Notes: generated by a model from the letters alone, not told the origin. A DNA stretch of 64,000 bases from Candidatus Nitrosopelagicus brevis (GCF_000812185.1 NZ_CP007026.1:124001-188000); one strand, 5' to 3'. Shown: positions 53,228-60,927, counted from the first letter of the stretch. A program made the numbers and translations.

Positions 53228-53743
53228 ATGAAGAATTCACTAAAAATAAAATGTAAAAAAATTAAATTAGTTGTAACTGATGTTGACGGTGTTCTAACTG
53301 ATGGTGGTCGTTATTTCTCTAGTACTGGTGAATTATTAAAAAAATTTCATGTACGTGATGGTATGGCTGTCAATTTATTATTGAGAAATAATATTAAAAC
53401 AATAATCTTAACAAAAGAAACATCCAAAATCACAAAGTCATGGGCAAAATCAATGAATATAACAAAAGTATATTCTGGTGCAAAAATTAAAGAAGAAAAA
53501 TTAAAAAGTATCTGTGATTTTTTTGATACAACCCCAATAGAAATGGCATTTATTGGTGATGATGTAAATGATATTAATTTACTAAAAAAAGTCGGAATAT
53601 CTGCATCACCATCTGATGGAATATCTCAAGTAAAAAAAATGGTAGACTACGTATGCAAAAATTCTGGAGGAAATGGTGCATTTAGAGAATTAGCTGACTT
53701 AATTCTTCAATCAAAATTTCCTAAGAAAACAAATTGGTATTAA
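53228..53743 (+). CDS. KdsC-like HAD phosphatase
   Basis: About 171 residues starting MKNSLKIKCKKIKL (an upstream GTG at 53213 would overlap the previous gene by 14 bases). VVTDVDGVLTDGG is the catalytic DxDG motif, VRDGMAVNLLLRNNIKTI and MAFIGDDVNDINLL are HAD C0 motifs of KdsC/NeuA-associated phosphatases. It would remove the phosphate from a 2-keto-3-deoxy-sugar acid phosphate. The NeuB-like gene follows after 33 bases, which suits a synthase-phosphatase pair. Confidence 0.85.
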   Translation: MKNSLKIKCKKIKLVVTDVDGVLTDGGRYFSSTGELLKKFHVRDGMAVNLLLRNNIKTIILTKETSKITKSWAKSMNITKVYSGAKIKEEKLKSICDFFDTTPIEMAFIGDDVNDINLLKKVGISASPSDGISQVKKMVDYVCKNSGGNGAFRELADLILQSKFPKKTNWY

Positions 53744-53744
53744 G

Positions 53745-53752
53745 TTATATTA
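53745..53752 (+). promoter_or_regulatory. TATA box of the second NeuB-like gene
   Basis: TTATATTA is centred about 28 bases before the ATG at 53777, so the gene may have its own promoter besides operon read-through. Confidence 0.5.
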
Positions 53753-53776
53753 ATTAGCAATTTTTTAAAAGTAATA

Positions 53777-54610
53777 ATGGTCTTTATTGTTGCTGAAATT
53801 GGCATTAATCATAATGGAAGTATTGATACTGCTAAAAAATTAATTGATGTTGCAGTTTCAGCTGGTTGTGATGCGGTAAAATTTCAGAAACGCTCGGTTG
53901 AAAAAGTTTATTCAAAAAAACTCTTAGATTCTCCGCGTGATAGCCCATGGGGAAAAACCCAACGAGCACAAAAAAATGGATTAGAATTTTCAATATCACA
54001 ATATAAGATAATTGATAGATACTGTAAATCTAGAAAAATTCCATGGTACGTATCATGCTGGGATATTGATAGTCAAACATCTATGAGAAAATTCAAAACA
54101 AAATATAACAAAGTTGCTTCTGCAATGTTAATTCATACAAAACTTTTGGAAACAATTGCAAAAGAAAAAAAATATACTTTCATTTCAACTGGAATGAGCT
54201 CAATGAAAGAAATTGAAACTGCAGTAAAGATCTTTAAAAAATTCAAATGTCCCTTTGAATTAATGCATTCACATAGTGCATATCCGATGCCGGTATCTGA
54301 AGCGAATTTGAAAATAATTCAAACTTTAAAAAAACAATTCAAATGTAATGTAGGGTATAGTGGTCATGAAAGTTCATCATATATCGTAAGTCTTTCTGCT
54401 GTATTACTAGGAGCAACATCTATTGAACGGCATATTACACTTGATCGTTCAATGTATGGAAGTGATCAAGCAGCTTCTCTTGAACCTGATGGGTTACATA
54501 GATTAGTTAGAGATATCAGAATTGTTGATCAAATGCTGGGTAATGGAAAAAAACGTATTTGGGAATCAGAATTACCTGCTAAAAAGAAATTAAGAGAGAT
54601 TCTTACTTGA
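53777..54610 (+). CDS. NeuB-like synthase without SAF domain
   Basis: A 277-residue NeuB-fold protein. VFIVAEIGINHNGSIDTAKKL, DAVKFQKRSVEKVY, FISTGMSSMKEIE, NVGYSGHESSSYI and SIERHITLDRSMYGSDQAASLEPDGL are all present, so metal and substrate residues look intact. The chain stops where the antifreeze-like SAF domain would begin, unlike the synthase at 45720-46778. Together with the KdsC-like phosphatase and GmhA-like isomerase it may serve a second sugar acid, perhaps through a phosphorylated intermediate. Confidence 0.85.
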   Translation: MVFIVAEIGINHNGSIDTAKKLIDVAVSAGCDAVKFQKRSVEKVYSKKLLDSPRDSPWGKTQRAQKNGLEFSISQYKIIDRYCKSRKIPWYVSCWDIDSQTSMRKFKTKYNKVASAMLIHTKLLETIAKEKKYTFISTGMSSMKEIETAVKIFKKFKCPFELMHSHSAYPMPVSEANLKIIQTLKKQFKCNVGYSGHESSSYIVSLSAVLLGATSIERHITLDRSMYGSDQAASLEPDGLHRLVRDIRIVDQMLGNGKKRIWESELPAKKKLREILT

Positions 54611-54619
54611 TATTATAAA

Positions 54620-55180
54620 ATGAAAAATTTAATTGAAGAATCAATTCTGTCTCGTATAGATATAATTCATAATTCTACTTCTCTTTCAAATGAAATTGAA
54701 GAATCTATCCAAAAAATTATAGAATGTTTAAAAAATCAGAAAAAAATTATTCTTTTTGGAAATGGAGGTAGTGCAGCAGATGCTCAACACATCGCCGCTG
54801 AATTTATTGGTAGATTCAAAAAAGAACGGAATTCTTTACCGGCAATTTCATTAACAACTGATACTTCGATAATAACTTCTATTTCTAACGATTATTCTTT
54901 TGATAATATTTTTAGTCGTCAATGTGAAAGTTTAGTTAATTCTGGAGATGTTGTAATTGCAATATCTACAAGTGGTAATTCCAAAAATATTGAATTAGGA
55001 ATTAATGCATCAAAACAAAATGGTGCATTAGTTATAGGATTGTTAGGTAATAATGGTGGAATGGTTAGAGAACTTGTCGATATACCTATCGTCATAAACT
55101 CTACGGATACTGCAAAAATTCAGGAAATGCATCGAATTATTTATCATATAATCTGTGATTTTGTTGAAAAAAATTTATAA
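54620..55180 (+). CDS. SIS-domain phosphoheptose isomerase-like protein (second copy)
   Basis: A 186-residue SIS protein. ILFGNGGSAADAQHIAAEFIGRF is a strong GmhA signature, VVIAISTSGNSKNIELGI and QEMHRIIYHIICDFVE complete it. It would isomerise a ketose-7-phosphate (heptose) or a related sugar phosphate. It is 9 bases after the NeuB-like gene, so a sugar-phosphate feed to that pathway is possible. Its 3' end overlaps the PGI/PMI gene by 6 bases. Confidence 0.87.
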   Translation: MKNLIEESILSRIDIIHNSTSLSNEIEESIQKIIECLKNQKKIILFGNGGSAADAQHIAAEFIGRFKKERNSLPAISLTTDTSIITSISNDYSFDNIFSRQCESLVNSGDVVIAISTSGNSKNIELGINASKQNGALVIGLLGNNGGMVRELVDIPIVINSTDTAKIQEMHRIIYHIICDFVEKNL

Positions 55181-56182
55181 TTTATTTTTGATATAATCTA
55201 TTGATCTAACTGGTGATGGATCAATATTATTTAAAACTCCATGATATATGCTACAATAATCGAACAGAAATATTAGATTCACAATTTTTGATAAAATATT
55301 TCCTGAAATTGAATTGATCTCAAAAAATTCAATATTCTCTTTGTCAAAAAATTCAATTAATACTTGCCATCTTTCTTTTGTTTTAATAAAATCATCTTTT
55401 CCTCTAATCAAAATTGGTTTTATTTTTGATTTTTTTTCCCATGCAACAATTCCATTATGACAGGCTTCTATCACATCTTCTGTTATAACGTGCATTTTTG
55501 AGTTTTCTTGTAAGGAATTTTTAAAGCGTATTGCTGCTGATTGTAATCCCCATGGATAATAAATCAATGGAATATCATTAATCCATTTAGCAAGTTCTAA
55601 TGAAGTATTATCTTCTTTCAAATTTCCAGAAAAAATCGTTTTTTTTGTTTTTTCTAATTCATTTACTGCTTCTAAAAGATTAATTGATTTGATCGGTATT
55701 GATTGTTCAAGACTTTTTAGCATTGTAAATAGAAATTTTGTAAATGATGCCCTAGGTGAATGAATCATTGGAATTTTTTGATAAAATATGTCATTTTTTG
55801 AACAAAAATTCTCTATATCCCCACCAGAAGAAAAAGCAGCTATATGCGCATCTGTTTTTTTTGCATTTTCCAGGATTGCTAATGTTTCTCTTGTATTTCC
55901 CGAAATACTTGTAGTTACAACTAATGAATTTTTATCTAAATTATTAGGAATATGATATCCTTTAACGGTGGTAACATGAATATTTTCTTTTGATAAAATA
56001 GAACTGATAACGTCCCCTATTGAACCCGAACCTCCCATGCCTGAGAAAACTACATGGTTTATTCCTTTGATATCTAATTTCTCTTGATCACTTTCTAAAC
56101 TGTTTTTTGATATGTTTGGCCAATCATCATAAACTTTATGCATTTTTTGTGTATCAATTCGCTCTAAATCTTTGATATCCAT
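55175..56182 (-). CDS. bifunctional phosphoglucose/phosphomannose isomerase (SIS type)
   Basis: A 335-residue protein. VVFSGMGGSGSIGDVIS and VVTTSISGNTRETLAIL are SIS loops, and HSPRASFTKFLFTML plus the late ITEDVIEACHNGIVAWE region match the archaeal/bacterial PGI/PMI family. It interconverts fructose-6-phosphate with glucose-6- or mannose-6-phosphate, so it links central metabolism to dTDP- and GDP-sugar supply. It marks the end of the glycan island before the core genes. Confidence 0.88.
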   Translation of the reverse strand: MDIKDLERIDTQKMHKVYDDWPNISKNSLESDQEKLDIKGINHVVFSGMGGSGSIGDVISSILSKENIHVTTVKGYHIPNNLDKNSLVVTTSISGNTRETLAILENAKKTDAHIAAFSSGGDIENFCSKNDIFYQKIPMIHSPRASFTKFLFTMLKSLEQSIPIKSINLLEAVNELEKTKKTIFSGNLKEDNTSLELAKWINDIPLIYYPWGLQSAAIRFKNSLQENSKMHVITEDVIEACHNGIVAWEKKSKIKPILIRGKDDFIKTKERWQVLIEFFDKENIEFFEINSISGNILSKIVNLIFLFDYCSIYHGVLNNIDPSPVRSIDYIKNKL

Positions 56183-56243
56183 TCTCTAATTTTCCTTATA
56201 ATCTCTTGTAAAATAGTTAACTACAAAATTAAATGTAAAAAAA

Positions 56244-56251
56244 TAATATAT
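56244..56251 (+). promoter_or_regulatory. TATA box of the mtnA gene
   Basis: TAATATAT is centred 24-25 bases before the ATG at 56272. Confidence 0.55.
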
Positions 56252-56271
56252 GCCTAATTAATTTTTCATAT

Positions 56272-57306
56272 ATGAGCCTAAAAACTGTTGAATGGAAAGA
56301 TAATTCAGTCATAATGATTGATCAAACTAAATTACCAAATATCTTGGAATACGTAACTTATACGGACTATAATCAAGTAGCTGAAGCAATCCGTACTCTT
56401 GTGGTAAGGGGTGCCCCTGCAATTGGAGTATCTGGTGCATTTGGGCTTGCACTTGCATCATTACAAAGTGATGCAACTGAAAAAAATGATTTAATCTCTT
56501 ACATGGAAAATGCAAAAAAAATCCTGTTTGAAACAAGACCTACTGCTGTGAACCTTGCTTGGGGATTAGATAAAATCATGGAAGTTGCTAACGAGGCATC
56601 TTCTGTTGAAGAAATAAAAAAAAATGTTGTTGCACATGCTAAAAAAATGGCGGAAGAAGATATTCAAATTAATATGACTATGGGAAAAAATGGTTCTCAA
56701 TTATTTAATGACAATGATACTATTATGACTCACTGTAATGCAGGTGCATTAGCAACTGTTGGGTATGGAACTGCATTGGGAGTTATTCGTGCTACCAAAG
56801 ATAGTGGAAAAAATATCAAAGTAATAGCTACTGAAACGCGTCCTATTCAACAAGGTTCCAGATTGACTGCTTTTGAATTAAAACATGATGGAATTGATGT
56901 TAGTCTAATTCCAGATACTGCAGTGGGTTATTCAATGGCAAATGGTCTAGTAGACAAAATTATTGTTGGTGCAGATAGAATCTTACGAACAGGTCATGTT
57001 TACAACAAAATTGGAACATATCAGGTAGCAACTATGGCAAATCAACATGAAATCCCATTTTATGTTGCAGCGCCGCTCTCTACATTTGATATGAAGAGTA
57101 ATCCTGAAGATGTAATAATTGAACAACGAAAAGGATCTGAAGTTACTGGAATTGGTGATAAAAAAACTGCACCTGATGGAATTAATGTAATTAACCCTGC
57201 ATTTGATATGACTCCTCCTGAATTAATTGCTGGAATAATTACAGAGAAAGGTGTTGCAAAAGCACCATTTGAAGAATCCATAAAAAAATTATTCCAAGCT
57301 AATTAA
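56272..57306 (+). CDS. mtnA: S-methyl-5-thioribose-1-phosphate isomerase / aIF-2B-family sugar phosphate isomerase
   Basis: A 344-residue protein. TLVVRGAPAIGVSGAFGLAL, FETRPTAVNLAWGLD, THCNAGALATVGYGTALGVI (catalytic Cys) and ETRPIQQGSRLTAFEL with VGADRI (catalytic Asp) are MtnA features. It isomerises methylthioribose-1-phosphate in methionine salvage. Archaeal homologues can also act on ribose-1,5-bisphosphate, so the exact substrate is less certain. It is read divergently from PGI/PMI, about 90 bases apart, with a clear TATA box. Confidence 0.9.
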   Translation: MSLKTVEWKDNSVIMIDQTKLPNILEYVTYTDYNQVAEAIRTLVVRGAPAIGVSGAFGLALASLQSDATEKNDLISYMENAKKILFETRPTAVNLAWGLDKIMEVANEASSVEEIKKNVVAHAKKMAEEDIQINMTMGKNGSQLFNDNDTIMTHCNAGALATVGYGTALGVIRATKDSGKNIKVIATETRPIQQGSRLTAFELKHDGIDVSLIPDTAVGYSMANGLVDKIIVGADRILRTGHVYNKIGTYQVATMANQHEIPFYVAAPLSTFDMKSNPEDVIIEQRKGSEVTGIGDKKTAPDGINVINPAFDMTPPELIAGIITEKGVAKAPFEESIKKLFQAN

Positions 57307-57313
57307 CATCAAG

Positions 57314-57321
57314 TTTTTATT
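57314..57321 (+). promoter_or_regulatory. TATA-like box of the DUF59-PqqD gene
   Basis: TTTTTATT is centred 26-27 bases before the ATG at 57344. Confidence 0.45.
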
Positions 57322-57343
57322 CATTTCATGCTACTTTTTTTTA

Positions 57344-57985
57344 ATGAGTACAGTCAATGTAGAAAACGTACGTGATTCACTCAAGAAGTGTATGGATCCA
57401 GAAGTGCCATTGAGTATTGTAGATATGGGACTAATTTATGGAATTGATGTAACTGAAAATAATGATGTAAATATCAAAATGACAATGACAACTAAAGGCT
57501 GTCCTTTGCATGAGACAATGGTTGACGATGTCAAAAGATATGCAAAAAAAGTTTCTGGTGTAAATAATGTTGATGTAGAAATTGTTTGGGATCCTCCTTG
57601 GACCATGGATAAAATGTCTGATGAAGCAAAAGCTATGATGAAAACAATGGGTTCTCAAAATACTCCTGCTCCTATTAACTATGAAACTGCTGTACCACAA
57701 GGTGTTGGAAATTTAGTGAAACAAGAAGATGGCTCTTTGGTTCTAGCAAATGAACACGAACAAGGATTTATGGTAAATCAAGCAATCATTGACTTTTGGA
57801 AATCTTGTAATGGACAGAGAAAGGTTACAGAACTAGTAGATATGTTTGCTCAGCAAACTGGATTACAAAGAACCCAAGTTGAAAAAGAAGTTATGCAATT
57901 ATTGAAACAACTTCATGAGGGTGGATTACTAGTAATTCCAAACCAAAATGACGCTCCAAATGTTGAATTTAAAAAATCTAATTAA
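57344..57985 (+). CDS. DUF59/MIP18 (SufT-type) protein fused to a PqqD-like domain
   Basis: A 213-residue protein of two parts. Residues ~5-95 are a MIP18/DUF59 domain: MDPEVPLSIVDMGLIYGI, TMTTKGCPLHETM with the conserved Cys, and VEIVWDPPWTMDKMS. After a linker (~105-125), residues ~130-200 form a PqqD-like winged helix: EHEQGFMVNQAIIDFWKSC, QRKVTELVDMFAQQTG, EVMQLLKQLHEGGLL. DUF59 proteins help Fe-S cluster assembly and PqqD domains bind peptide or protein clients, so a client-guided maturation factor is plausible. It shares TTAA with the next gene's stop. Confidence 0.85.
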   Translation: MSTVNVENVRDSLKKCMDPEVPLSIVDMGLIYGIDVTENNDVNIKMTMTTKGCPLHETMVDDVKRYAKKVSGVNNVDVEIVWDPPWTMDKMSDEAKAMMKTMGSQNTPAPINYETAVPQGVGNLVKQEDGSLVLANEHEQGFMVNQAIIDFWKSCNGQRKVTELVDMFAQQTGLQRTQVEKEVMQLLKQLHEGGLLVIPNQNDAPNVEFKKSN

Positions 57986-58221
57986 ATTTCTTTAATTTCT
58001 GTTATTTTTGCTAACACTGAATCCATTTTAACTATGGCACGTTTATCTTCCCATCCTAATGCTACATACCAATCACCTGCATCATCATCATATTTTGTTT
58101 CAAGTGTCTTGATTTCTTTGGAATCTGTTTTGTATTCTTTTAAAATTCCAGATGTTGCAAGTGATATTGCATCTTTTTCTGTCTTCAGTCTTCTATCCAT
58201 TAATCCAATGCCAGGACTCAT
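57982..58221 (-). CDS. small hypothetical protein
   Basis: A 79-residue acidic, soluble protein with a strand-rich tail (GDWYVALGWEDKRAIVKMD) and a helical start (KTEKDAISLATSGILKEY). I recognise no domain. The reading is preferred over a 70-residue frame on the opposite strand because it has a minus-strand TATATTA box centred 26 bases before its ATG and a natural amino-acid make-up. It converges on the DUF59-PqqD gene with a shared TTAA stop. Function is unknown. Confidence 0.7.
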   Translation of the reverse strand: MSPGIGLMDRRLKTEKDAISLATSGILKEYKTDSKEIKTLETKYDDDAGDWYVALGWEDKRAIVKMDSVLAKITEIKEI

Positions 58222-58243
58222 AACATTACTTGAAAATAATGTC

Positions 58244-58250
58244 TAATATA
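58244..58250 (-). promoter_or_regulatory. TATA box of the 79-residue gene
   Basis: The minus strand reads TATATTA, centred 26 bases before the ATG at 58221. Confidence 0.5.
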
Positions 58251-58260
58251 CTTATTATAT

Positions 58261-58267
58261 AAAAAAA
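58261..58267 (-). terminator. T-run terminator of tRNA-Arg
   Basis: Seven T residues on the minus strand directly follow the tRNA 3' end, a typical archaeal transcription stop. Confidence 0.6.
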
Positions 58268-58341
58268 GGGCCCGATGGGATTCGAACCCACGGCCTGGTG
58301 GTCCGAAGCCACCCGCTCTATCCAGGCTGAGCTACGGGTCC
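58268..58341 (-). tRNA. tRNA-Arg (anticodon UCG)
   Basis: A 74-base cloverleaf on the minus strand: acceptor GGACCCG with CGGGCCC, D arm GCTC...GAGC, anticodon stem GGTGG/CCACC with loop CTTCGGA (anticodon TCG, reading CGA and probably other CGN codons), five-base variable loop, and T arm GTGGG-TTCGAAT-CCCAT. No intron and no encoded CCA. Acceptor pair 3-70 would be A-C, an odd mismatch. A TATA box (ATATTTA, minus strand) is centred 28 bases upstream. Confidence 0.92.
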
Positions 58342-58353
58342 AAAAAAATAAGC

Positions 58354-58360
58354 ATTTAAC
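58354..58360 (+). promoter_or_regulatory. TATA-like box of the aminotransferase gene
   Basis: ATTTAAC is centred 27 bases before the ATG at 58384. It lies between the tRNA 5' end and the tRNA's own box, so the two divergent promoters are interleaved. Confidence 0.45.
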
Positions 58361-58365
58361 TGGTG

Positions 58366-58372
58366 TAAATAT
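58366..58372 (-). promoter_or_regulatory. TATA box of tRNA-Arg
   Basis: The minus strand reads ATATTTA, centred about 28 bases from the tRNA 5' end at 58341. Confidence 0.5.
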
Positions 58373-58383
58373 CTGTCTGAGTT

Positions 58384-59556
58384 ATGAAAATATCAAAAAA
58401 AGTTGCAGGTGTGGAATATGCAATTAGAGATATTGTTTCTGCAGCACGTGAAATAGAATTACAAGGAACAACTGTTGATTATCTCAACATCGGTGATCCT
58501 GTACAATCTGGATTTCAACCACCACAAAATGTCAAACAGGCTATGATTGATGCAATAAACAATGGTAATAATTTCTATACTCGTTCTGAAGGATTAACTG
58601 AATTAACTGAAGCAATTGCAAAAAAAGAAAATGCAAAGGGTTTGTCAATACCATCTGAAAATATACTTGTAACAAATGGCGTTTCTGAAGGTTTGGACAT
58701 GGTTATCTCTTCTATAGTTGAAGAAGGTGATGAAGTTTTACTTCCAGGACCATATTATCCTCCATACGCTTCATACGTTAGATTGCATGGAGGAATTCCA
58801 ATTGAGTTTTCAGTTGATTTGAACTCATCATCTCCAGACATTGATGACATTAAAAGTAAAATTACTTCAAAAACTGTTGCAATTTGTTTAATCAGCCCAA
58901 ATAATCCAACTGGTTTGGTATTCAATGAAAATGCTTTAAGACAAATTGTTGATGTAGCAAATGAACACAATCTATACATCATCTGTGATGAAATTTATGA
59001 TCAAATAGTTTTTGATGAAAAATTTACTGGAATTGGAAAAGTTGCTGGAGATTCTCCTGTCATAATTCTCAATGGTTTTTCTAAAGTACATCTAATGTCT
59101 GGATGGAGAATTGGATATATTGCATTTAACAACTCACCACAACTTGATAACATTCGAGAAAATCTTCCAAAACTTGCTAGAGTAAGAATTTCAACAAATT
59201 TACCTGTTCAATATGCTGCTTTGGAATCTCTAACTGGTCCTCAAGATTATATTCCAAAATTTGTCTCAGAATTAAAAGTACATAGAGACTTTGTAATAAA
59301 AAGACTAAATGAAATGAATGGTATTTCATGTTCAAACCCAAAAGGTGCATTTTATGCATTTCCAAAAATTGAACAAAATAAATTCAATTCTGATAAGGAA
59401 TTTGTTTTAGAATTATTGAAGCAAAAAGGAGTACTCACCGTTCATGGTTCTGGATTTGGTGAACAATATGGAAGTGGGCATTTCAGAATTGTCTATTTGC
59501 CAAAAATGGAAATATTAGAATCAGCTATGAATAAAATAGAAGATTTTGTTCGTTAA
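58384..59556 (+). CDS. class I/II PLP aminotransferase (AspC/alanine aminotransferase-like)
   Basis: A 390-residue fold type I aminotransferase. YLNIGDPVQSGFQPP opens it, VTNGVSEGLDMVISS is the phosphate region, SPNNPTGLVF and CDEIYDQIVF hold Asn and Asp, and LNGFSKVHLMSGWRIGYIAF has the PLP Lys and phosphate-binding Arg. It probably transfers amino groups between an amino acid (alanine or aspartate) and 2-oxoglutarate. It lies outside the glycan island and seems a core amino-acid gene. Confidence 0.87.
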   Translation: MKISKKVAGVEYAIRDIVSAAREIELQGTTVDYLNIGDPVQSGFQPPQNVKQAMIDAINNGNNFYTRSEGLTELTEAIAKKENAKGLSIPSENILVTNGVSEGLDMVISSIVEEGDEVLLPGPYYPPYASYVRLHGGIPIEFSVDLNSSSPDIDDIKSKITSKTVAICLISPNNPTGLVFNENALRQIVDVANEHNLYIICDEIYDQIVFDEKFTGIGKVAGDSPVIILNGFSKVHLMSGWRIGYIAFNNSPQLDNIRENLPKLARVRISTNLPVQYAALESLTGPQDYIPKFVSELKVHRDFVIKRLNEMNGISCSNPKGAFYAFPKIEQNKFNSDKEFVLELLKQKGVLTVHGSGFGEQYGSGHFRIVYLPKMEILESAMNKIEDFVR

Positions 59557-59954
59557 TATTTCCAGTTTGAAAATTCTTTAGGCAAAATCTCAATTATGCA
59601 GTCTGTATCGTCCAATAACTCTTTGGCAGATTTATTGTCTAATGATTTGAAATATCGTAAGAGAATTTTTTTTGCAATTCTGTTCACTGTTTTCTTTTCT
59701 TTTAATAATTTTGCAGTTCCTTTTCCCATCACGCCAAAAATATTTGGCGCGTTAACACCTACATCAATACAAAAACTAACTTTTCTATGTTTTTTGATAT
59801 TCTTTGCTTTCTGAGTTTTAGTATTTGTTCCAACATAGATCTTTTTTGCACTATACATGTACCAAACAGGAACAATATGTGGTGAATTCTTCTCGTCAAT
59901 AGTTGCCAGATGAAGAATTTTTTCTTTTTTCAAAAATTCAGTTTGTTTTGACAT
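59553..59954 (-). CDS. pyridoxamine 5'-phosphate oxidase-fold (PPOX) protein
   Basis: About 133 residues starting MSKQTEFLKKEKILHL (a longer frame to 59978 is possible but would overlap the upstream gene by 41 bases). LATIDEKNSPHIVPVWYMYSAKKIYVGT and KAKNIKKHRKVSFCID match the PPOX/FMN-binding split barrel, used for flavin-, F420- or heme-linked redox. The cofactor is not decided by the sequence. It overlaps the membrane-protein gene upstream by 17 bases and shares TTAA with the convergent aminotransferase stop. Confidence 0.8.
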   Translation of the reverse strand: MSKQTEFLKKEKILHLATIDEKNSPHIVPVWYMYSAKKIYVGTNTKTQKAKNIKKHRKVSFCIDVGVNAPNIFGVMGKGTAKLLKEKKTVNRIAKKILLRYFKSLDNKSAKELLDDTDCIIEILPKEFSNWKY

Positions 59955-60174
59955 TTGGTTTTCTGTACCCCCAGCCAATTAAAATTAATCCAAAAGCAAT
60001 CATTCCAACTGAAATTTTTTCATTAGTTATGTCTGGTCCTAATAAAAAATCAAGTGCAAACTCTGGACTCCATAAAATCATATTTCTAATTAAAACAATT
60101 CCTGCCATTATGATAAACAAAACTCCCATTGCAGAGAACCAGTTTCTCCCTCTACGTGAATATTCACTACTCAT
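59938..60174 (-). CDS. small two-helix membrane protein
   Basis: A 78-residue protein with two hydrophobic segments (about residues 13-32 and 52-70) and basic ends (SRRGRNW, YRKPNVKTN). I recognise no family. It overlaps the start of the PPOX gene, so it is co-translated with it. A TTTAAA element lies about 27 bases before the ATG, touching the 3' end of the F420 reductase gene, so these genes may be one transcript. Function is unknown. Confidence 0.65.
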   Translation of the reverse strand: MSSEYSRRGRNWFSAMGVLFIIMAGIVLIRNMILWSPEFALDFLLGPDITNEKISVGMIAFGLILIGWGYRKPNVKTN

Positions 60175-60198
60175 GATAAAACATTGTTCTTAATCGTT

Positions 60199-60870
60199 TT
60201 AAATTATTTTAATTCCAGGATTTTTCATCTTATTTCTTATCATTGCATTAAGAAGCAATGGAGTTGACATTTCAACAAGATATGCTAATGCACCTGGTCC
60301 AAGATAAATTGGTCTTAAACCTTCAATTTCATTAATTAATCCATTTACTACTTCCACTGACTCTTTACTATCTCCTGCAACAAATATGTCATAATCTAAT
60401 TTTAAAGTTGGATTAACGAGTTTTTTTTCAGAAATTACATGAAATGCTGAAACAAGTTTTGTTTTATCTTTCATATGTTTCTCTACTGTTTGATGTGAAA
60501 ATGGTTTATTTTCTTTTATTGCAACGCATTCAAAACCAGTGTCTGTTTTTGTCATAGGAACAATTGGTGATACAACAACACAGTTATCATTAATCTGTGG
60601 TAATAACTCTGAGCAAATTGCATCAATATTTTCATACGGAATTGATAAGACTAGAATATCTGATTCTTTAGCAACTGTTGTGTTATCTGTACCTGTGATA
60701 TTTCCATTAATAGAACCATATGCCTCTTTTACTAATTCTGAATATTCTTGAGCTGATGCATTTGCACGTTCAGCATCTCTTGAACCGATCAAAACATTAT
60801 GATCTTTGCACCATCTAACGGCAAAACCTTTTCCCATTCCACCAGTTCCACCAATGATACCAACTTTCAT
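60199..60870 (-). CDS. npdG: F420-dependent NADP reductase
   Basis: A 223-residue protein. VGIIGGTGGMGKGFAVRW is the NADP-binding motif, LIGSRDAERA the 2'-phosphate contact, and SAFHVISEKKL with YLVEMSTPLLLNAM near the end match the NpdG/Fno family. It exchanges hydride between F420 and NADP. F420 use supports the archaeal call. It is divergent from the histidine phosphatase gene. Confidence 0.92.
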   Translation of the reverse strand: MKVGIIGGTGGMGKGFAVRWCKDHNVLIGSRDAERANASAQEYSELVKEAYGSINGNITGTDNTTVAKESDILVLSIPYENIDAICSELLPQINDNCVVVSPIVPMTKTDTGFECVAIKENKPFSHQTVEKHMKDKTKLVSAFHVISEKKLVNPTLKLDYDIFVAGDSKESVEVVNGLINEIEGLRPIYLGPGALAYLVEMSTPLLLNAMIRNKMKNPGIKII

Positions 60871-60927
60871 GAATGCGCTCTGCCAATGTTATTATTATCT
60901 CTATTGAAGACAAATTCGTAATAGAAC

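Noticed and set aside
58034-58246. 70-residue reading frame on the plus strand
   Set aside because: It lies opposite the 79-residue minus-strand gene, has an unnatural Ser-rich make-up and no promoter signal, while the minus gene has a TATA box at the right distance.
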